From Ostrinia nubilalis (taxonomy: Eukaryota; Arthropoda; Insecta; Lepidoptera; Crambidae): a stretch of 64,000 nucleotides of DNA. Below, in pieces: positions 1-9,940 of the stretch. Positions within the stretch are counted from its first letter, which is position 1; every line of letters begins with the position of its first letter. Position numbers and translations under genes: made by a program. The DNA lies in the NCBI RefSeq assembly GCF_963855985.1, contig NC_087118.1, positions 11,242,501-11,306,500 of the forward strand. Reading direction: 5' to 3'. The notes below the pieces were generated by a model that had not been told where the DNA came from, did no database searches, and saw only the letters and a list, made by a program, of their open reading frames with translations.

Positions 1-177
1 CGACTTTCACTGATGGAAGGGGAAGTTACCTTATCGCTGGCATGCCGCCGGACAGTCAGTTCGATTTGAGCGTTCAAAGCAAGAGGTACTATTAAGATGA
101 CGTCATAATGTCGGAATTGTGTAAATCAGTGGTGCTGAAATACAAGTTAGGACAACCTACAAGAGTGTTTCATTTCA
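1..177 (+). repeat. 3' part of an LTR (family LTR-A), cut by the window edge
   Basis: This stretch matches positions 13001-13177, the last third of the LTRs of the element at 12649-18925. It differs by eye at only two bases (C for T in the GCCGGACAG stretch, G for A in GTTAGGACAACC). It ends at the same TTTCA terminus. Whether it is a solo LTR or the 3' LTR of another full element cannot be seen, because the rest lies left of the window. Confidence 0.9.
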
Positions 178-277
178 CTTATTGTAAAGAAAACGTAATA
201 ACTTTTAAACTAAGCTGTATATCCTGATAAAATAAAAACAGTAATAATGCTAAATAACAGGCGATACTAAAAAAATA
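178..277 (+). repeat. Left arm of fold-back element, first part
   Basis: It is the reverse complement of about 4543-4642, starting at the shared end CTTATTGTAAAG. The arm breaks off at the AATA target duplication (274-277) of the inserted LTR element. Confidence 0.8.
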
Positions 278-1090
278 TGACGGCGGCGTCATCGCACGCC
301 GAACTTGTTACAAACTCGTAAACAACAGCTGCACCGTACAACGTCAGAGCAAGCGCCTTTCACTTTTCCCCCACCTCCACTACGGTTGTTTTGCAACGGG
401 TATAAATCGAGCGCGCAGCGACGGAGCAGGCAGTTCCCCCTCGATCGGGCCCACTAGAGTGAGCCCGCCGTAGGCTGGACTTTGGTCCAACACCGCGGTG
501 GGCAACCCTCTAGTTGGGTTCGCCACTGATCGGGCGCCTTATGCGCTCGATACGGCCCGATCGCGAACGTCGGTCTGCGACCGACGCGGACGAGCCTGGG
601 CTTCGCTTCGCGAAGCCCACACTCGGCCTCGTCGGCACGCGCACCGACGATCGCAAAACGGCTAGAGTACCTTCTGTACTCGCCACTCTGCCCGGTGAAG
701 TTGGAAAAGCTCTCCAAGCTACCAGCGCGCGTCCCTTCAAAAAAAAAAAAAAGGAGCAGGCATTCTTGGCTCTGGCGCGGCACGGTGCACACCTTGTACT
801 ATTGCTAAGCTGTTCCTAGACCTATTGGATAATTAATTTAAATGTTAAGTTAATTATTATCATTAATTATTAAAATGCCCATAGGCGCTTTATAATTAAT
901 TAAAATAAAGTCACTTGTGGTTAAAGCCTGAGCATTGGCCACAATTGAAGTGTTAGCTTTACGCTACTCAATTAAGACTAATTGCTGAATCACTACCATT
1001 TATTAAATTGCTGTTCTTATAATTAATAAAAATAGCTATATCTTGATATCTCTGCCTTATTAATTCATCCTGTCCGACTCACTTCCTACA
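278..1090 (+). repeat. 5' LTR of the gag-only element
   Basis: It is 813 bp, from TGACGG to CTTCCTACA. It carries a TATA box, a poly(A) run near 739 and an AATAAA signal near 903. It holds about 63 bp (around 576-640, including a TTCGCTTCGCGAA palindrome) that are absent from the 3' LTR. Confidence 0.85.
401..407 (+). promoter_or_regulatory. TATA box of the LTR promoter
   Basis: TATAAAT follows GCAACGGG and lies about 30 bp upstream of GGCAGT near 430, a fair arthropod initiator. The same arrangement is repeated in the 3' LTR at about 2576-2582. Confidence 0.6.
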
Positions 1091-1102
1091 TCAGAAGTGG
1101 GA
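1091..1102 (+). promoter_or_regulatory. Post-LTR motif, probable primer-binding region
   Basis: TCAGAAGTGGGA follows the LTR end directly. The same decamer follows the LTRs at 13177 and 39207. Its position fits the primer-binding region of a gypsy-type element, but I cannot name the tRNA. Confidence 0.5.
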
Positions 1103-1147
1103 TCGGCTCCACCCCCACATTATAGTCAGACCGACACAAGCAGTGAA

Positions 1148-1903
1148 ATGTCTCAACAACAAATGTCTCTTTTCTTTGGCATGGAGGCCATTTTCCGCAA
1201 AATTGCAGATAGCATGAGTTCACGACAGAGCTCTTCATCTATTCCAACAATGTTGGTATCTTTTGATCCAGATGCTTCTGAGTCCGATATCACCAATTGG
1301 TGCACGTTAAGCGAAATGATTATTGAAAAAAGGAATATAGAAGGTGTTGACCTGATCATCGCACTTACACACTGCCTTAAGGGCCGTGCTGCTACCTGTC
1401 TAACAAAAATACTTGACAAAATTTCTTGGCCTGCCATCAAGGACATGCTTATTTCCAATTTTTCCAAACCCATGATGATGCAAGATCATTTTGACCAAAT
1501 AATTAAGTTTCGCCTTGGTAATAAGGACAGCCCAGCCGATGCAGGCTTGCGCCTTTGGCGACTTATAGAAAAAAATCCTGACGCTAACTTACCCGAACAC
1601 GTTATCACAGGTTTCGTGGTATCAGTTTTATCTCAATGCAACGATACAATTCGGCGTGAACTTAATTCTGTAGTCGTGAACGATAAGCACCAACTCTTCC
1701 GTATATTGAGAGGTTTCACACTTAAAAGTTGTAATGACACTTCTGAAATTGATACTGCTGGTTCTAGTACTTTGACTGCAGAAAATGTTAACTATCATGC
1801 TACTAGGTCACGTACAAGTTCAACAGATTCTGTGAATTCCATTTCCGTATATTCTGAACCTATAAATATTGTAACACAAGCTGATGCTAATGATAGTGAT
1901 TAA
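1148..1903 (+). CDS. Capsid-like Gag protein of a non-autonomous LTR element
   Basis: This is an intact frame of 251 residues. The reading frame is open from 1097, but there it would start on GTG inside the post-LTR motif; the first ATG (MSQQQMSLFF) is taken as the start. The order resembles a gypsy-type matrix-capsid region: a Ser/Gln-rich head, an FDPD...W block near residues 35-50, an LKGRAA block near residue 80, a W..IKDMLISNF stretch near residue 100, helical segments to about residue 200, then a Ser/Thr-rich acidic tail. There is no CCHC zinc knuckle and no protease. It would form capsid-like assemblies with packaging RNA, by analogy with other Gag proteins. The intact frame suggests recent selection or recent copying. 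I cannot assign a named family. Confidence 0.75.
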   Translation: MSQQQMSLFFGMEAIFRKIADSMSSRQSSSSIPTMLVSFDPDASESDITNWCTLSEMIIEKRNIEGVDLIIALTHCLKGRAATCLTKILDKISWPAIKDMLISNFSKPMMMQDHFDQIIKFRLGNKDSPADAGLRLWRLIEKNPDANLPEHVITGFVVSVLSQCNDTIRRELNSVVVNDKHQLFRILRGFTLKSCNDTSEIDTAGSSTLTAENVNYHATRSRTSSTDSVNSISVYSEPINIVTQADANDSD

Positions 1904-2022
1904 CTCATGTTTCACAATCATTTATTGTAGGGCATAGCCGGGCCAATAATGACTAAGTAAAAAAAAAAAAAGAGGTTTTGAAGGGCTTTTATGTAACCGG
2001 ACCAAAACTAATACCATTTAAC

Positions 2023-2227
2023 ACTGAAGGGTTTGAGTAACCGGTCCAGTTCTGATTATTAACACTGAAGGGTTTGAGTAACCGGTCCAGTTCTGATTAT
2101 TAACACTGAAGGGTTTGAGAAACCGGTCCAGTTCTGATTATTAACACTGAAGGGTTTGAGTAACCGGTCCAGTTCTGATTATTAACACTGAAGGGTTTGA
2201 GTAACCGGTCCAGTTCTGATCATAGTT
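2023..2227 (+). repeat. 41-bp minisatellite, five copies
   Basis: The unit begins ACTGAAGGGTTTGAG and contains the palindrome ACCGGT. Copies start at 2023, 2064, 2105, 2146 and 2187 and are nearly identical. Degenerate units with ACTGGTCCAGA continue to about 2360. The array occupies the place where pol would be in a complete element. Confidence 0.9.
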
Positions 2228-2454
2228 CTGTAGGGTCAATAAAGACTGGTCCAGAACTGAATGTAGTTTATCTATGTCTGCAGGGTCGATAGACTGGTCC
2301 AGATCTGATTATGATTTAACTGTATCTGCAGAGTCGCCACAGACTGGTCCAGATAAACTAAGACTTACGATTTGTCAGGATGATCGAACGATTTTATTGT
2401 TCCAGAGTAATCTAACATGCGGCGTACGAGGACGTCCGCATGTCAGCATGGCCG

Positions 2455-3891
2455 TGACAGCGACGTCATCGCACGCCGAACTTGTTACAAACTCGTAAAC
2501 AGCTGCACCGTACAACGTCAGAGCAAGCGCCTTTCACTTTTCCCCCACCTCCACTACGGTTGTTTTGCAACGGGTATAAATCGAGCGCGCAGCGACGGAG
2601 CAGGCAGTCCCTATCCGTCCCCCGGACACGGCCTGAGCCGAGGTCCGAGCCTACTGTGGCGCCCTCAGGCCGCGTCCGTAGTCCCCTCGATCGGGCCCAC
2701 TTAGAGTGAGCCCGCCGTTCGATCACAGGTCTTCGACCTTCTTGGCCGGTTCGGGCGTCGAGCTTGTGCTCATGGCCCGTGCTGCATCTCGACTGGCTAC
2801 TGCCAGTCGGTGGTTTTGGCGTCGCTATGGCGACGGACTGCCTGGGCTTCTACCTGGCACCACTGTCCCGCCCTCGGCGCGGTACCAGCCCACCGGGTGA
2901 GTCGACGTTGGTCGAGGCCCAGTGAACGACCAGCGAGCGGGCGGTTCCTGGATGCCAGGGAGCTTTCAGGCAGTCACATAATGTTCTGGTGTTGGTGTTG
3001 GTTTTTTCATTAGTGCGGGCGTTGGGCCGACACTATTTTGAAGCGGGGCTTCGGAGCTGCGACAGCTGGTGCTGTGACTGCTGGTGCTGTGGCGGCTGGT
3101 GCGGAGACGGGTCTCGCAGGCGTCGCAGGCTGGGTGGTGTCGGCGTCCTCTGCTTCTGGCAGCAGGAGGTCCCGGGGGAGGGGGCGGTTGCCCGGGGGGC
3201 GGGCTGGTGTAGGCGCGATGTTGTGGAGATGGTAGTGGGGGCCGTTGTCCGCGCGGTCATACATGACCCGCGCCAGGCGCGTGATGAATTCCTCCACTGT
3301 CTCCACGTTGATGTCCCGAGCCCGCCGTAGGCTGGACTTTGGTCCAACACCGCGGTGGGCAACCCTCTAATTGGGTTCGCCACTGATCGGGCGCCTTATG
3401 CGCTCGATACGGCCCGATCGCGAACGTCGGTCTGCGACCGACGATCGCCAAACGGCTAAAGTACCTTCTGTACTCGCCACTCTGCCCGGTGAAGCTGGAA
3501 AAGCTCCTCAAGCTACCAGCGCGCGTCCCTTAAAAAAAAAAAAAAAAAAAATAGGAGCAGGCAGTCTTGGCTCTGGCGCGGCACGGTGCACACCTTGTAC
3601 TATTGCTAAGCTGTTCCTAGACCTATTGGATAATTAATTTAAATGTTAAGTTAATTATTATCATTAATTATTAAAATGCCCATAGGCGCTTTATAATTAA
3701 TTAAAATAAAGTCACTTGTGGTTAAAGCCTGAGCATTGGCCACAATTGAAGTGTTAGCTTTACGCTACTTAATTAAGACTAATTGCTGAATCACTACCAT
3801 TTATTAAATTGCTGTTCTTATAATTAATAAAAATAGCTATATCTTGATATCTCTGCCTTATTAATTCATCCTGTCCGACTCACTTCCTACA
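2455..3891 (+). repeat. 3' LTR of the gag-only element, enlarged
   Basis: It is 1437 bp, from TGACAG to CTTCCTACA, matching the 5' LTR over its whole length. It also has about 66 bp near 2608-2673 and about 610 bp at 2719-3328 that the 5' LTR lacks. It lacks the 63-bp GC-rich stretch of the 5' LTR. LTRs of one insertion should be the same at birth, so one of the pair was changed or exchanged. Confidence 0.85.
2719..3317 (-). other. Insertion in the 3' LTR with an 11-bp flanking repeat
   Basis: The extra block is bounded by GAGCCCGCCGT at 2708-2718 and 3318-3328. On the minus strand about 3306-3010 is open for some 98 codons. It reads as a helical start (ETVEEFITRLARVMYD) followed by a Pro/Ala-rich tail, which looks like a piece of a coding sequence. 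I do not recognise the source. It may be a fragment of another retroelement's ORF, picked up by template switching. Confidence 0.5.
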
Positions 3892-3895
3892 AATA

Positions 3896-4121
3896 CATAA
3901 AATACGCAAAAAAGGCCAACAAATAATAAAAAATGATACTTTTTGAAAAAAATCTGCTTTTAAATTCGTGTTTTTTTGGTTATTTGATAAATTTCTCCAA
4001 AAAATGCCCCTGTAACCGGTGGTTTTTATTACTTTGTATTATTCTCTATCGTATTACCTTCGTAAAACCAAAAATCGCATGTCTCCATCCCTATCACAAC
4101 GTTTGCAATGATCGTTTGAAC
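3896..4121 (+). repeat. Left arm of fold-back element, second part
   Basis: It continues the arm after the LTR insertion and is the reverse complement of about 4316-4538. Confidence 0.75.
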
Positions 4122-4315
4122 TAAGCCTCTCCGGGCGCGCCATTCAACGTTTCGTTAACAACAAAACTGAAAATGGCTCTAGATTTGTAATTTTGATAAA
4201 AACAAGTTAGATTTCAAATAAAAACAAAAGATTTCGAAGTAAAATAAGCATTTTAGTTAAAATTAAAATTGTCTCTACCTGTAGGTAACGGAGAATAATG
4301 TTGTGGCAGGCCGTT

Positions 4316-4642
4316 GTTCAAACGGTCATAGCAAATGTTGTGATAGGGATAGATACATGAGATTTTTAGTTTTACAAAATTAACACAATAAAGAATAATA
4401 AAAAGTAATAATAACCACATGTTATAGGGGCATTTTTTGGCGAAATTTATCAAATAACCAAAAAAACACGAATTTAAAAGCAGATTTTTTTCAAAAAGTA
4501 TCCATTTTTTATTATTTGTTGGCCTTTTTTGTGTATTTTATGTATTTTTTTAGTATCGTCTGTTATTTAGCATAATTACTGTTTTTATTTTATCAGGATA
4601 TACCGCTTAGTTTAAAAGTTATTACGTTTTCTTTACAATAAG
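4316..4642 (-). repeat. Right arm of fold-back element
   Basis: It is a complete, uninterrupted copy of the arm in inverse orientation, ending CTTTACAATAAG. It serves as the empty-site reference for the LTR insertion in the other arm. AT-rich sequence to about 4780 shows nothing further. Confidence 0.8.
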
Positions 4643-4782
4643 TAATTGGAAGAAAAAAAATTCTATAAAAAATTTAAAAAAATCTCAAAAAATTTTTGAC
4701 CTCTTTTTTGTCGATAAAAATAGGTCTAGTTTCATCTATTTTCATAATATGTACACTTTAACGTGACTCACACTGTATAACG

Positions 4783-5345
4783 TTGCTTCGTGCCGAATTT
4801 CAAGATTCTGAGTTCACGGGAAGTACCTTGTAGGTTTTGATTCCCTAGCGTGTGACGGAAATTCGTCTAAGGTGTCGGTATAAACTGCTGTATCTTTTGA
4901 TCGCGTTAACTCAGAAGTTTGATTTTTTCACTGCTTAAAGGGACAATAGAGCTAGGTATCTGGTATAAATTTAATTTGATACCTTTATTCGTTCGTGAGA
5001 AATAAGGTAGTAAGTTTCATTTTATTAAAATATTTTTATTATATTATATAACTAAAAAAATGTGATTTTCGCAATTTTTCCTATATTTGCATTATATGAC
5101 AATGCTTCATGCCAAATTTCAAGATTCTGAGTTTACGGGAAGTATCCTGTAGGTTTTGATTCCTTTGCGAGTGTCGAAAATTTGTTGAAAATATCGACAT
5201 AATCGGCTGTATCTTTTGATTGGCTTGGCTTAGAAGTTTGATATTTTCACAGCTTAAAGGGACAATAGACCTGAGTATTTCATGTGAATTTCAGCTTGAT
5301 ACGTCCACGCGTTGTTGAGATAAAGGGTCTTGACAGACAGACAGA
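4783..5345 (+). repeat. Two direct units of an interspersed repeat family
   Basis: Two related units of about 300 bp follow each other (4783-5075 and 5090-5345). Both share TTTCAAGATTCTGAGTT, a GTAGGTTTTGATTCC block, TGTATCTTTTGAT and CTTAAAGGGACAATAGA. The second ends in a GACAGACAGACGG run. The same units recur inverted at 5920-6530 and direct at 6914-7240. No coding potential is visible. Confidence 0.75.
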
Positions 5346-5511
5346 CGGAATATTTTTTATTTTATAATATATAAAATAAAAAATATTAACTATGTTGACT
5401 CTCACGAAATGACCATAACTATGATTGTTCTAAACTGAACGGTTTGCGCGAGAGTCACTTCCAAAGTATTAAAATGTGTCCCTTCTCTGTAAGTTCCAAA
5501 ATAAGATAACT

Positions 5512-7392
5512 AAAAAACCGGCCAAGTGCGAGTCGGACTCGCACACCGAGGGTTCCGCCGTACAAACGTAGCGGTTTACAATTTATGACGTATTAAATCA
5601 AATTACTTACTAGATATCGTAGTAATCTTTAAGTTTTGATTCCGTTGCGAGTAGTGGCGAATTTCAAAATATGCGGCGTTTTGAATTTTTGCGTTGATTT
5701 AGAATTTTTCACAGTAACTTAGAAGTTTGATTTTTTTCACTGCTTAAAGGGACAATAGACCTATCTTTATTTGTTCGTGAGAAATAAGATAGTAAGTTTC
5801 ATTTTATTAAAATATTTTTATTATATTATATAACTAAAAAAATGTGATTTTCGCAATTTTTAGGGTTCCGTACCTCAAAAGGAAAAAACGGAACCCTTAT
5901 AGGATCACTTTGTTGTCCGTCCGTCCGTCTGTCAAGACCCTTTATCTCAAGAACGCGTGAACGTATCAAGCTGAAATTCACATGAAATACTCAGGTCTAT
6001 TGTCCCTTTAAGCTGTGAAAATATCAAACTTCTAAGCCAAGCCAATCAAAAGATACAGCCGATTATGTCGATATTTTCAACAAATTTTCGACACTCGCAA
6101 AGGAATCAAAACCTACAGGATACTTCCCGTAAACTCAGAATCTTGAAATTTGGCATAAAGCATTGTCATATAATGCAAATATAGGAAAAATTGCGAAAAT
6201 TACATTTTTTTAGATATATAATATAATAAAAATATTTTAATAAAATGAAACTTACTACCTTATTTTTCACGAACGAATAAAGGTATCAAATTGAAATTTA
6301 TACCAAATACCTAGATCTGTTGTCCTTTTAAGAAGTAAAAAAATCAAACTTCTAAGTTAACGCGATCAAAAGATACAGCAGTTTATACCGACACCTTAGA
6401 CGAATTTCCGTCACACGCTAGGGAATCAAAACCTACAAGGTACTTCCTGTGAACTCAGAATCTTGAAATTCGGCACGAAGCAACGTTATATAGTACAGAT
6501 AAAGGAAAAATTGCGAAAATGATAAATTTGAAGTTATATAAAATTTAAAATATTATTTTTGCTTACATGACATAAAATATTTTTTTAATAATTATAAACT
6601 TACTACCTACCCTTTTTCACATGAACGCGTAGAAATTCATATCAAACACTTCTTAAATCTAATTGCCTCTAAACTGTGAGAAATTCTAAATCAACGCAAA
6701 AATTCAAAACGCTGAGGTAGGTACCTACCTATAATGCAAATATAGGAAAAATAAATAAATAAAAAATAATCATACCGCATATTTTGAAATTCGCCACTAC
6801 TCGCAACGGAATCAAGTAAGTAATTTGATTTAATACGTCATAAATTGTTAACCGCTACGTTTGTACGGCGGAACCCTCGGTGTGCGAGCCCGACTCGCAC
6901 TTGGCCGGTTTTTCCTATATTTGCATTATATGACAATACTTCATACCAAATTTCAAGATTCTGAGTTTACGGGAAGTATCCTGTAGGTTTGATTCCTTTG
7001 CGAGTGTCGAAAATTTGTTGAAAATATCGACATAATCGGCTGTATCTTTTGATTGGCTTGGCTTAGAAGTTTGATATTTTCACAGCTTAAAGGGACAATA
7101 GACCTGAGTATTTCGTGTGAATTTCAGCTTGATCCGTCCACGCGTTCTTGAGATAAAAGGTCTTGACAGACAGACAGACGGACAACAAAGTGATCCTATA
7201 AGGGTTCCGTTTTTTCCTTTTGAGGTACGGAACCCTAAAAATATATATGATGTGCATTACGCATTACCATGCAATTGGTTTGAACGATATCTAGTAAGTA
7301 ATTTGATTTAATACGTCATAAATTGTAAACCGCTACGTTTGTACGGCGGAACCCTCTGTGTGCGAGTCCGACTCGCACTTGGCCGGTTTTTT
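5512..7392. mobile_element. MITE-like element with long terminal inverted repeats, nested copies
   Basis: The left end AAAAAACCGGCCAAGTGCGA (5512) is mirrored by right ends at 6913 and again at 7392, over about 90 bp through the GGTTCCGCCGTACAAACG block. The short version is 5512-6913. A further copy of the internal units (6914-7300) and a second right end follow, so one element probably inserted into or duplicated beside another. Inside, AGGGTTCCGTACCTC and its mirror form a small hairpin (5863-5903). Such repeats are common in lepidopteran sequence. I see no transposase and do not assign a superfamily. Confidence 0.65.
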
Positions 7393-7567
7393 CGTCCCGT
7401 GTCGCTAGATCCGCGTCACGTAGAGCACTGAAATGACTTGAGCTACGATTAAGGCCTTAAGTTCAGTGACAACACCTCGGCGCGGTAATGAACAGGTGCT
7501 AATGCTGGCACCCATCAGTGATCAGCACTCCGAGATTTTTATGCAAATATTAAGGTTCACTGTCTAA

Positions 7568-7780
7568 TCTATATACATATATAAAAGAAAGTCGTGTTAG
7601 TTACTCCACTTATAACTCAAGAACGGCTGAACCGATTTAGCTGAAAATTGTCAGGGAGGTAGTTTAGAGCCAGGACTGCCAGGAGAAGGACATAGGATAC
7701 TTTTTATCCCGTTCGAAATTAAAAAAAAGTCTGCTTATTTATTGCCATTAAGGCGGAACAAAGTTCGCCGGGTCAGCTAG
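7568..7780 (+). mobile_element. Short non-autonomous Helitron
   Basis: It is 213 bp. It begins TCTATATACATATAT after an A and ends CTAG before a T. A hairpin (GGCGGAAC-AAA-GTTCGCC) sits about 11 bases before the CTAG. The block AACTCAAGAACGGCTGAACC near the start is typical of lepidopteran Helitrons. It has no Rep or helicase and would depend on a full-length relative. Confidence 0.85.
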
Positions 7781-8178
7781 TAAATAATAAATAAGAAAAA
7801 AAAATGCTAAATGAAGAATTTATTATTTAGTAACAACACAAAATAGTGATAACGAAATAACTGGAAATACCGCGAAAAATATCTTTTGTCATGGTGATGC
7901 GCTATGTCAAATTTCTCGCGAAATATAATGAAAATTTGCTTAGACTTATGGATGAGTTTAAAATTTGTTTTTATTTGTTACTAGCGACCTCGAGTTTCGA
8001 TTTTATTTTTTAGAGGTTTTCCGGAAATTATTCGAATTTTTCCGCCTTAAAAACCATCCTTGGACAACAACGATAATTTTAAAAAAAAATGATAAAATTG
8101 GTACAAGCGTTGTTGAGTTATGCGCTTACCAACACATTTTTGCTATTCAATTTTTATGATTTAAAATTGGTTGATGTG
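7781..8178. other. AT-rich flank without recognised features
   Basis: I see no gene or repeat boundary here. The last five bases (ATGTG, 8174-8178) are the target duplication of the gypsy element that follows. Confidence 0.5.
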
Positions 8179-8339
8179 TGTTAAGAATATTAAGTTTTGT
8201 AAGGTATTCACATAAAAGTAATGTGACAGTGACACAATATATTGTTTAAAGTGGGTATCCACATTTCTGTTTGTCCAGTGCTCTCGCCAGTCGAATAATA
8301 AACGCAGTATAGAACGCACGACGGGTCTTTTATTTATCA
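8179..8339 (+). repeat. 5' LTR of gypsy-1
   Basis: It is 161 bp, TGTTAAG to TTTATCA. It matches 50821-50975 apart from two bases near the start and a 6-bp indel in the GACAGTGACAC stretch. It carries AATAAA near 8297. Confidence 0.92.
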
Positions 8340-8340
8340 G

Positions 8341-8354
8341 TGGCGAACGAGGAC
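8341..8354 (+). promoter_or_regulatory. Probable primer-binding site of gypsy-1
   Basis: TGGCGAACGAGGAC begins one base after the LTR. A TGG start fits a tRNA 3' end; the TGGCGA form resembles arginine-tRNA sites of other insect gypsy elements. A very similar TGGCGACGAGGA follows the LTR at 22331. Confidence 0.6.
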
Positions 8355-8366
8355 GGTAAAAAAAAT

Positions 8367-9433
8367 ATGGCGGTTAAGTTCGGTGAATTTAACATGGACA
8401 CAGGAAACTGGACTTCATATTGTGAACGATTAGAAATGCATTTTGTGGGGAATGGCATCGCGGCGGGAAATAGATTGCCGACATTAATATCTATTATTGG
8501 TGAATCGGCATACGAATTGATGGTGAATTTGTGTAGTCCGAGAAAACCGTTCGAAATGAAATATGATGACGTAGTGAAGCTTATGTCGGAACATTTGCAG
8601 CCAAAGACATCTATACTGGCTGCGAGATATGTGTTTAGGCAGCGATTTCAACATAACGGTGAGACAATCACTCAATACGTGGCTGAGTTGAAACGATTGT
8701 CACGGTCGTGCGACTTCAAGGACAGACTAGACGAAAACCTAAGGGACCAGTTCGTGTGTGGGCTACGTAATGATACTATACGACAAAGACTTTTCGCAGA
8801 AGAAAATTTGGATTGGGCAAATGCAAATAAATTAGCCAATATTATCGAGTCAGCGGCCCGGGATGCATCGGTAGTGGATACGGCGGAGGTAACTACCTAC
8901 AACGGCGCGGGAGACCGCTTTACAGCGACGTCAGCAGCGCGGGGACGGCGTTCTAGCATCGCCGGCTCGAATGAAACAGAGGACGTACATCGGCTTTTTA
9001 GTGAGATGGACCGTATGAAAGTGACGGGGTGCTTCGCCTGTGGCGTCGGAGGACATTACTGGAACGAATGCCGCTATCGTACTTTTGAGTGCAGTCGGTG
9101 CAGAAAAATAGGCCATCTGAGAAGAGTATGTCCACTTGGAAATAAACCTCAGGACGGAAACAAGGTTCGAGGGGGGCCGGTGCGTGGTGGCATGCGCGGT
9201 GGCGGAGCGGCGAGCGCCAGCGGGCGCGGGTGGCGCGGCGCCGGGTGGCGGGCGGCGCCGGGTGGCGGTGGCGGTGCGCGCGCGCACTACGTGCGGGAGG
9301 ACGACGAGGGCCGGGAGGGCCAGCACGGCGTGCAACAGGAGGAGGAGGAGCCCATGTACTTAATGTCACTTGGGAACTACAAGCCGGTAAACATTAAAAT
9401 TTGTGTACAAAATAAATTAATTAATATGGAAGT
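8367..9433 (+). CDS. gag: Gag polyprotein of gypsy-1 (3' end cut by insertion)
   Basis: The frame runs open from the LTR, and the first ATG gives MAVKFGEFNM. Capsid-type helices occupy about residues 10-170. Two CCHC zinc knuckles follow (CFACGVGGHYWNEC at about 9030-9071 and CSRCRKIGHLRRVC at about 9090-9131). These are RNA-binding, and a pair of them is usual for mag-type elements. A Gly/Arg/Ala-rich stretch of very high GC content follows (9170-9310), then the lead-in to the protease (YKPVNIKICVQNKL). The element's frame stops at the insertion at 9433. The open frame continues by chance to 9566 in foreign DNA. The protease active site resumes at 30903. Confidence 0.88.
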
Positions 9434-9503
9434 TGTAACGTTGCCGTTTGCTGTTTTTCACAAATTGATATTTCTTCTCGATATTCTGATTTTGGATACC
9501 ACT

Positions 9504-9552
9504 AGCGACATCTATTGGCGTGATTTAGAATTAATTTGCAATAGATGGCGCT
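9504..9552. repeat. Imperfect palindrome AGCGACATCTATTG / CAATAGATGGCGCT
   Basis: Fourteen-base imperfect arms are separated by about 20 bp. AGCGCCATCTATTG-type ends are frequent in small lepidopteran repeats. It may be a MITE remnant. Confidence 0.45.
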
Positions 9553-9613
9553 TTTTGTTCAGTTAATTGAAATATATTTTGATGAAACATTTCCTAGTGT
9601 TTTTATATTGATT

Positions 9614-9799
9614 ATTATTCGGCATGTGACGATGCACAGCATCTGGTGAGAGATGCGTCTACTTCCGGTGTAGTTTTTTACCATTTTATACCTTAAATGA
9701 CGTCATTTCCGCAATTATTTAATAGGAATTGATTTGACTTACTTCCGTTTGCCGCCATTTTAGTCACCTGGGGGCGAGCTTGCTCGGAGTTCTTCATAG
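9614..9799 (+). repeat. Copy of a repeat inverted at 21262-21556
   Basis: The sequence from ATTATTCGGCATGTGACG through TTCTTCATAG is the reverse complement of sequence around 21262-21299 and 21386-21556, nearly base for base. It could be one terminal part of a long inverted-repeat element whose other terminal part is at 21262-21603. Confidence 0.8.
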
Positions 9800-9900
9800 C
9801 GTCTTTAACTTCCAAACTAGCAACATCGTAAGCAGAAAGTTTGCTCAGATTTTTACCCGACTACGGCAAAGCAAAAGGAGGGTTATGATTTTGACAGGCT

Positions 9901-9940
9901 ATGTATGTATGTATGTATGTATGTATGTATGTATGTATGT
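9901..9940. repeat. ATGT microsatellite
   Basis: Ten perfect tetranucleotide copies follow the motif GGGTTATGATTTTGACAGGC. Sequence from 9941 to 10324 shows no further recognised feature. Confidence 0.95.

Larger units (their letters stand above)
278..3891 (+). mobile_element. Gag-only, non-autonomous LTR retrotransposon
   Basis: The element starts TG and ends CA, with a 4-bp target duplication AATA at 274-277 and 3892-3895. The 5' LTR is 278-1090 and the 3' LTR is 2455-3891. The interior is only about 1.36 kb: a capsid-like open frame (1148-1903) followed by a 41-bp minisatellite. No protease, RT, RNase H or integrase motif is visible, so movement would need enzymes supplied by another element. 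The right arm of the surrounding palindrome preserves the uninterrupted target site, which confirms both ends. The two LTRs differ by three large indels although the target duplication is intact. Confidence 0.85.
178..4642. mobile_element. Fold-back (long inverted repeat) element interrupted by an LTR element
   Basis: The left arm (178-277 plus 3896-4121) is the reverse complement of the right arm (4316-4642), over about 325 bp with moderate divergence. A loop of about 190 bp (4122-4315) separates the arms and contains a short GC-rich stretch near 4130. The LTR element at 278-3891 sits in the left arm. Short open frames in the two arms mirror each other because of the palindrome and are not taken as genes. 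The left tip touches the LTR end at 177, so the true left boundary may be lost. I do not recognise the superfamily. Confidence 0.75.

Noticed and set aside
454..819. Overlapping open frames on both strands in the 5' LTR
   Set aside because: They lie in GC-rich LTR DNA with a promoter and poly(A) run, recur in the 3' LTR with different indels, and show no protein motif.
3933..4453. Two similar hydrophobic frames, one on each strand
   Set aside because: They are mirror images produced by the palindrome arms; AT-rich DNA read either way gives Leu/Ile/Phe-rich frames.
9434..9566. Continuation of the Gag frame as part of the protein
   Set aside because: The conserved protease part resumes at 30898; these 44 codons are foreign sequence that happens to stay open.
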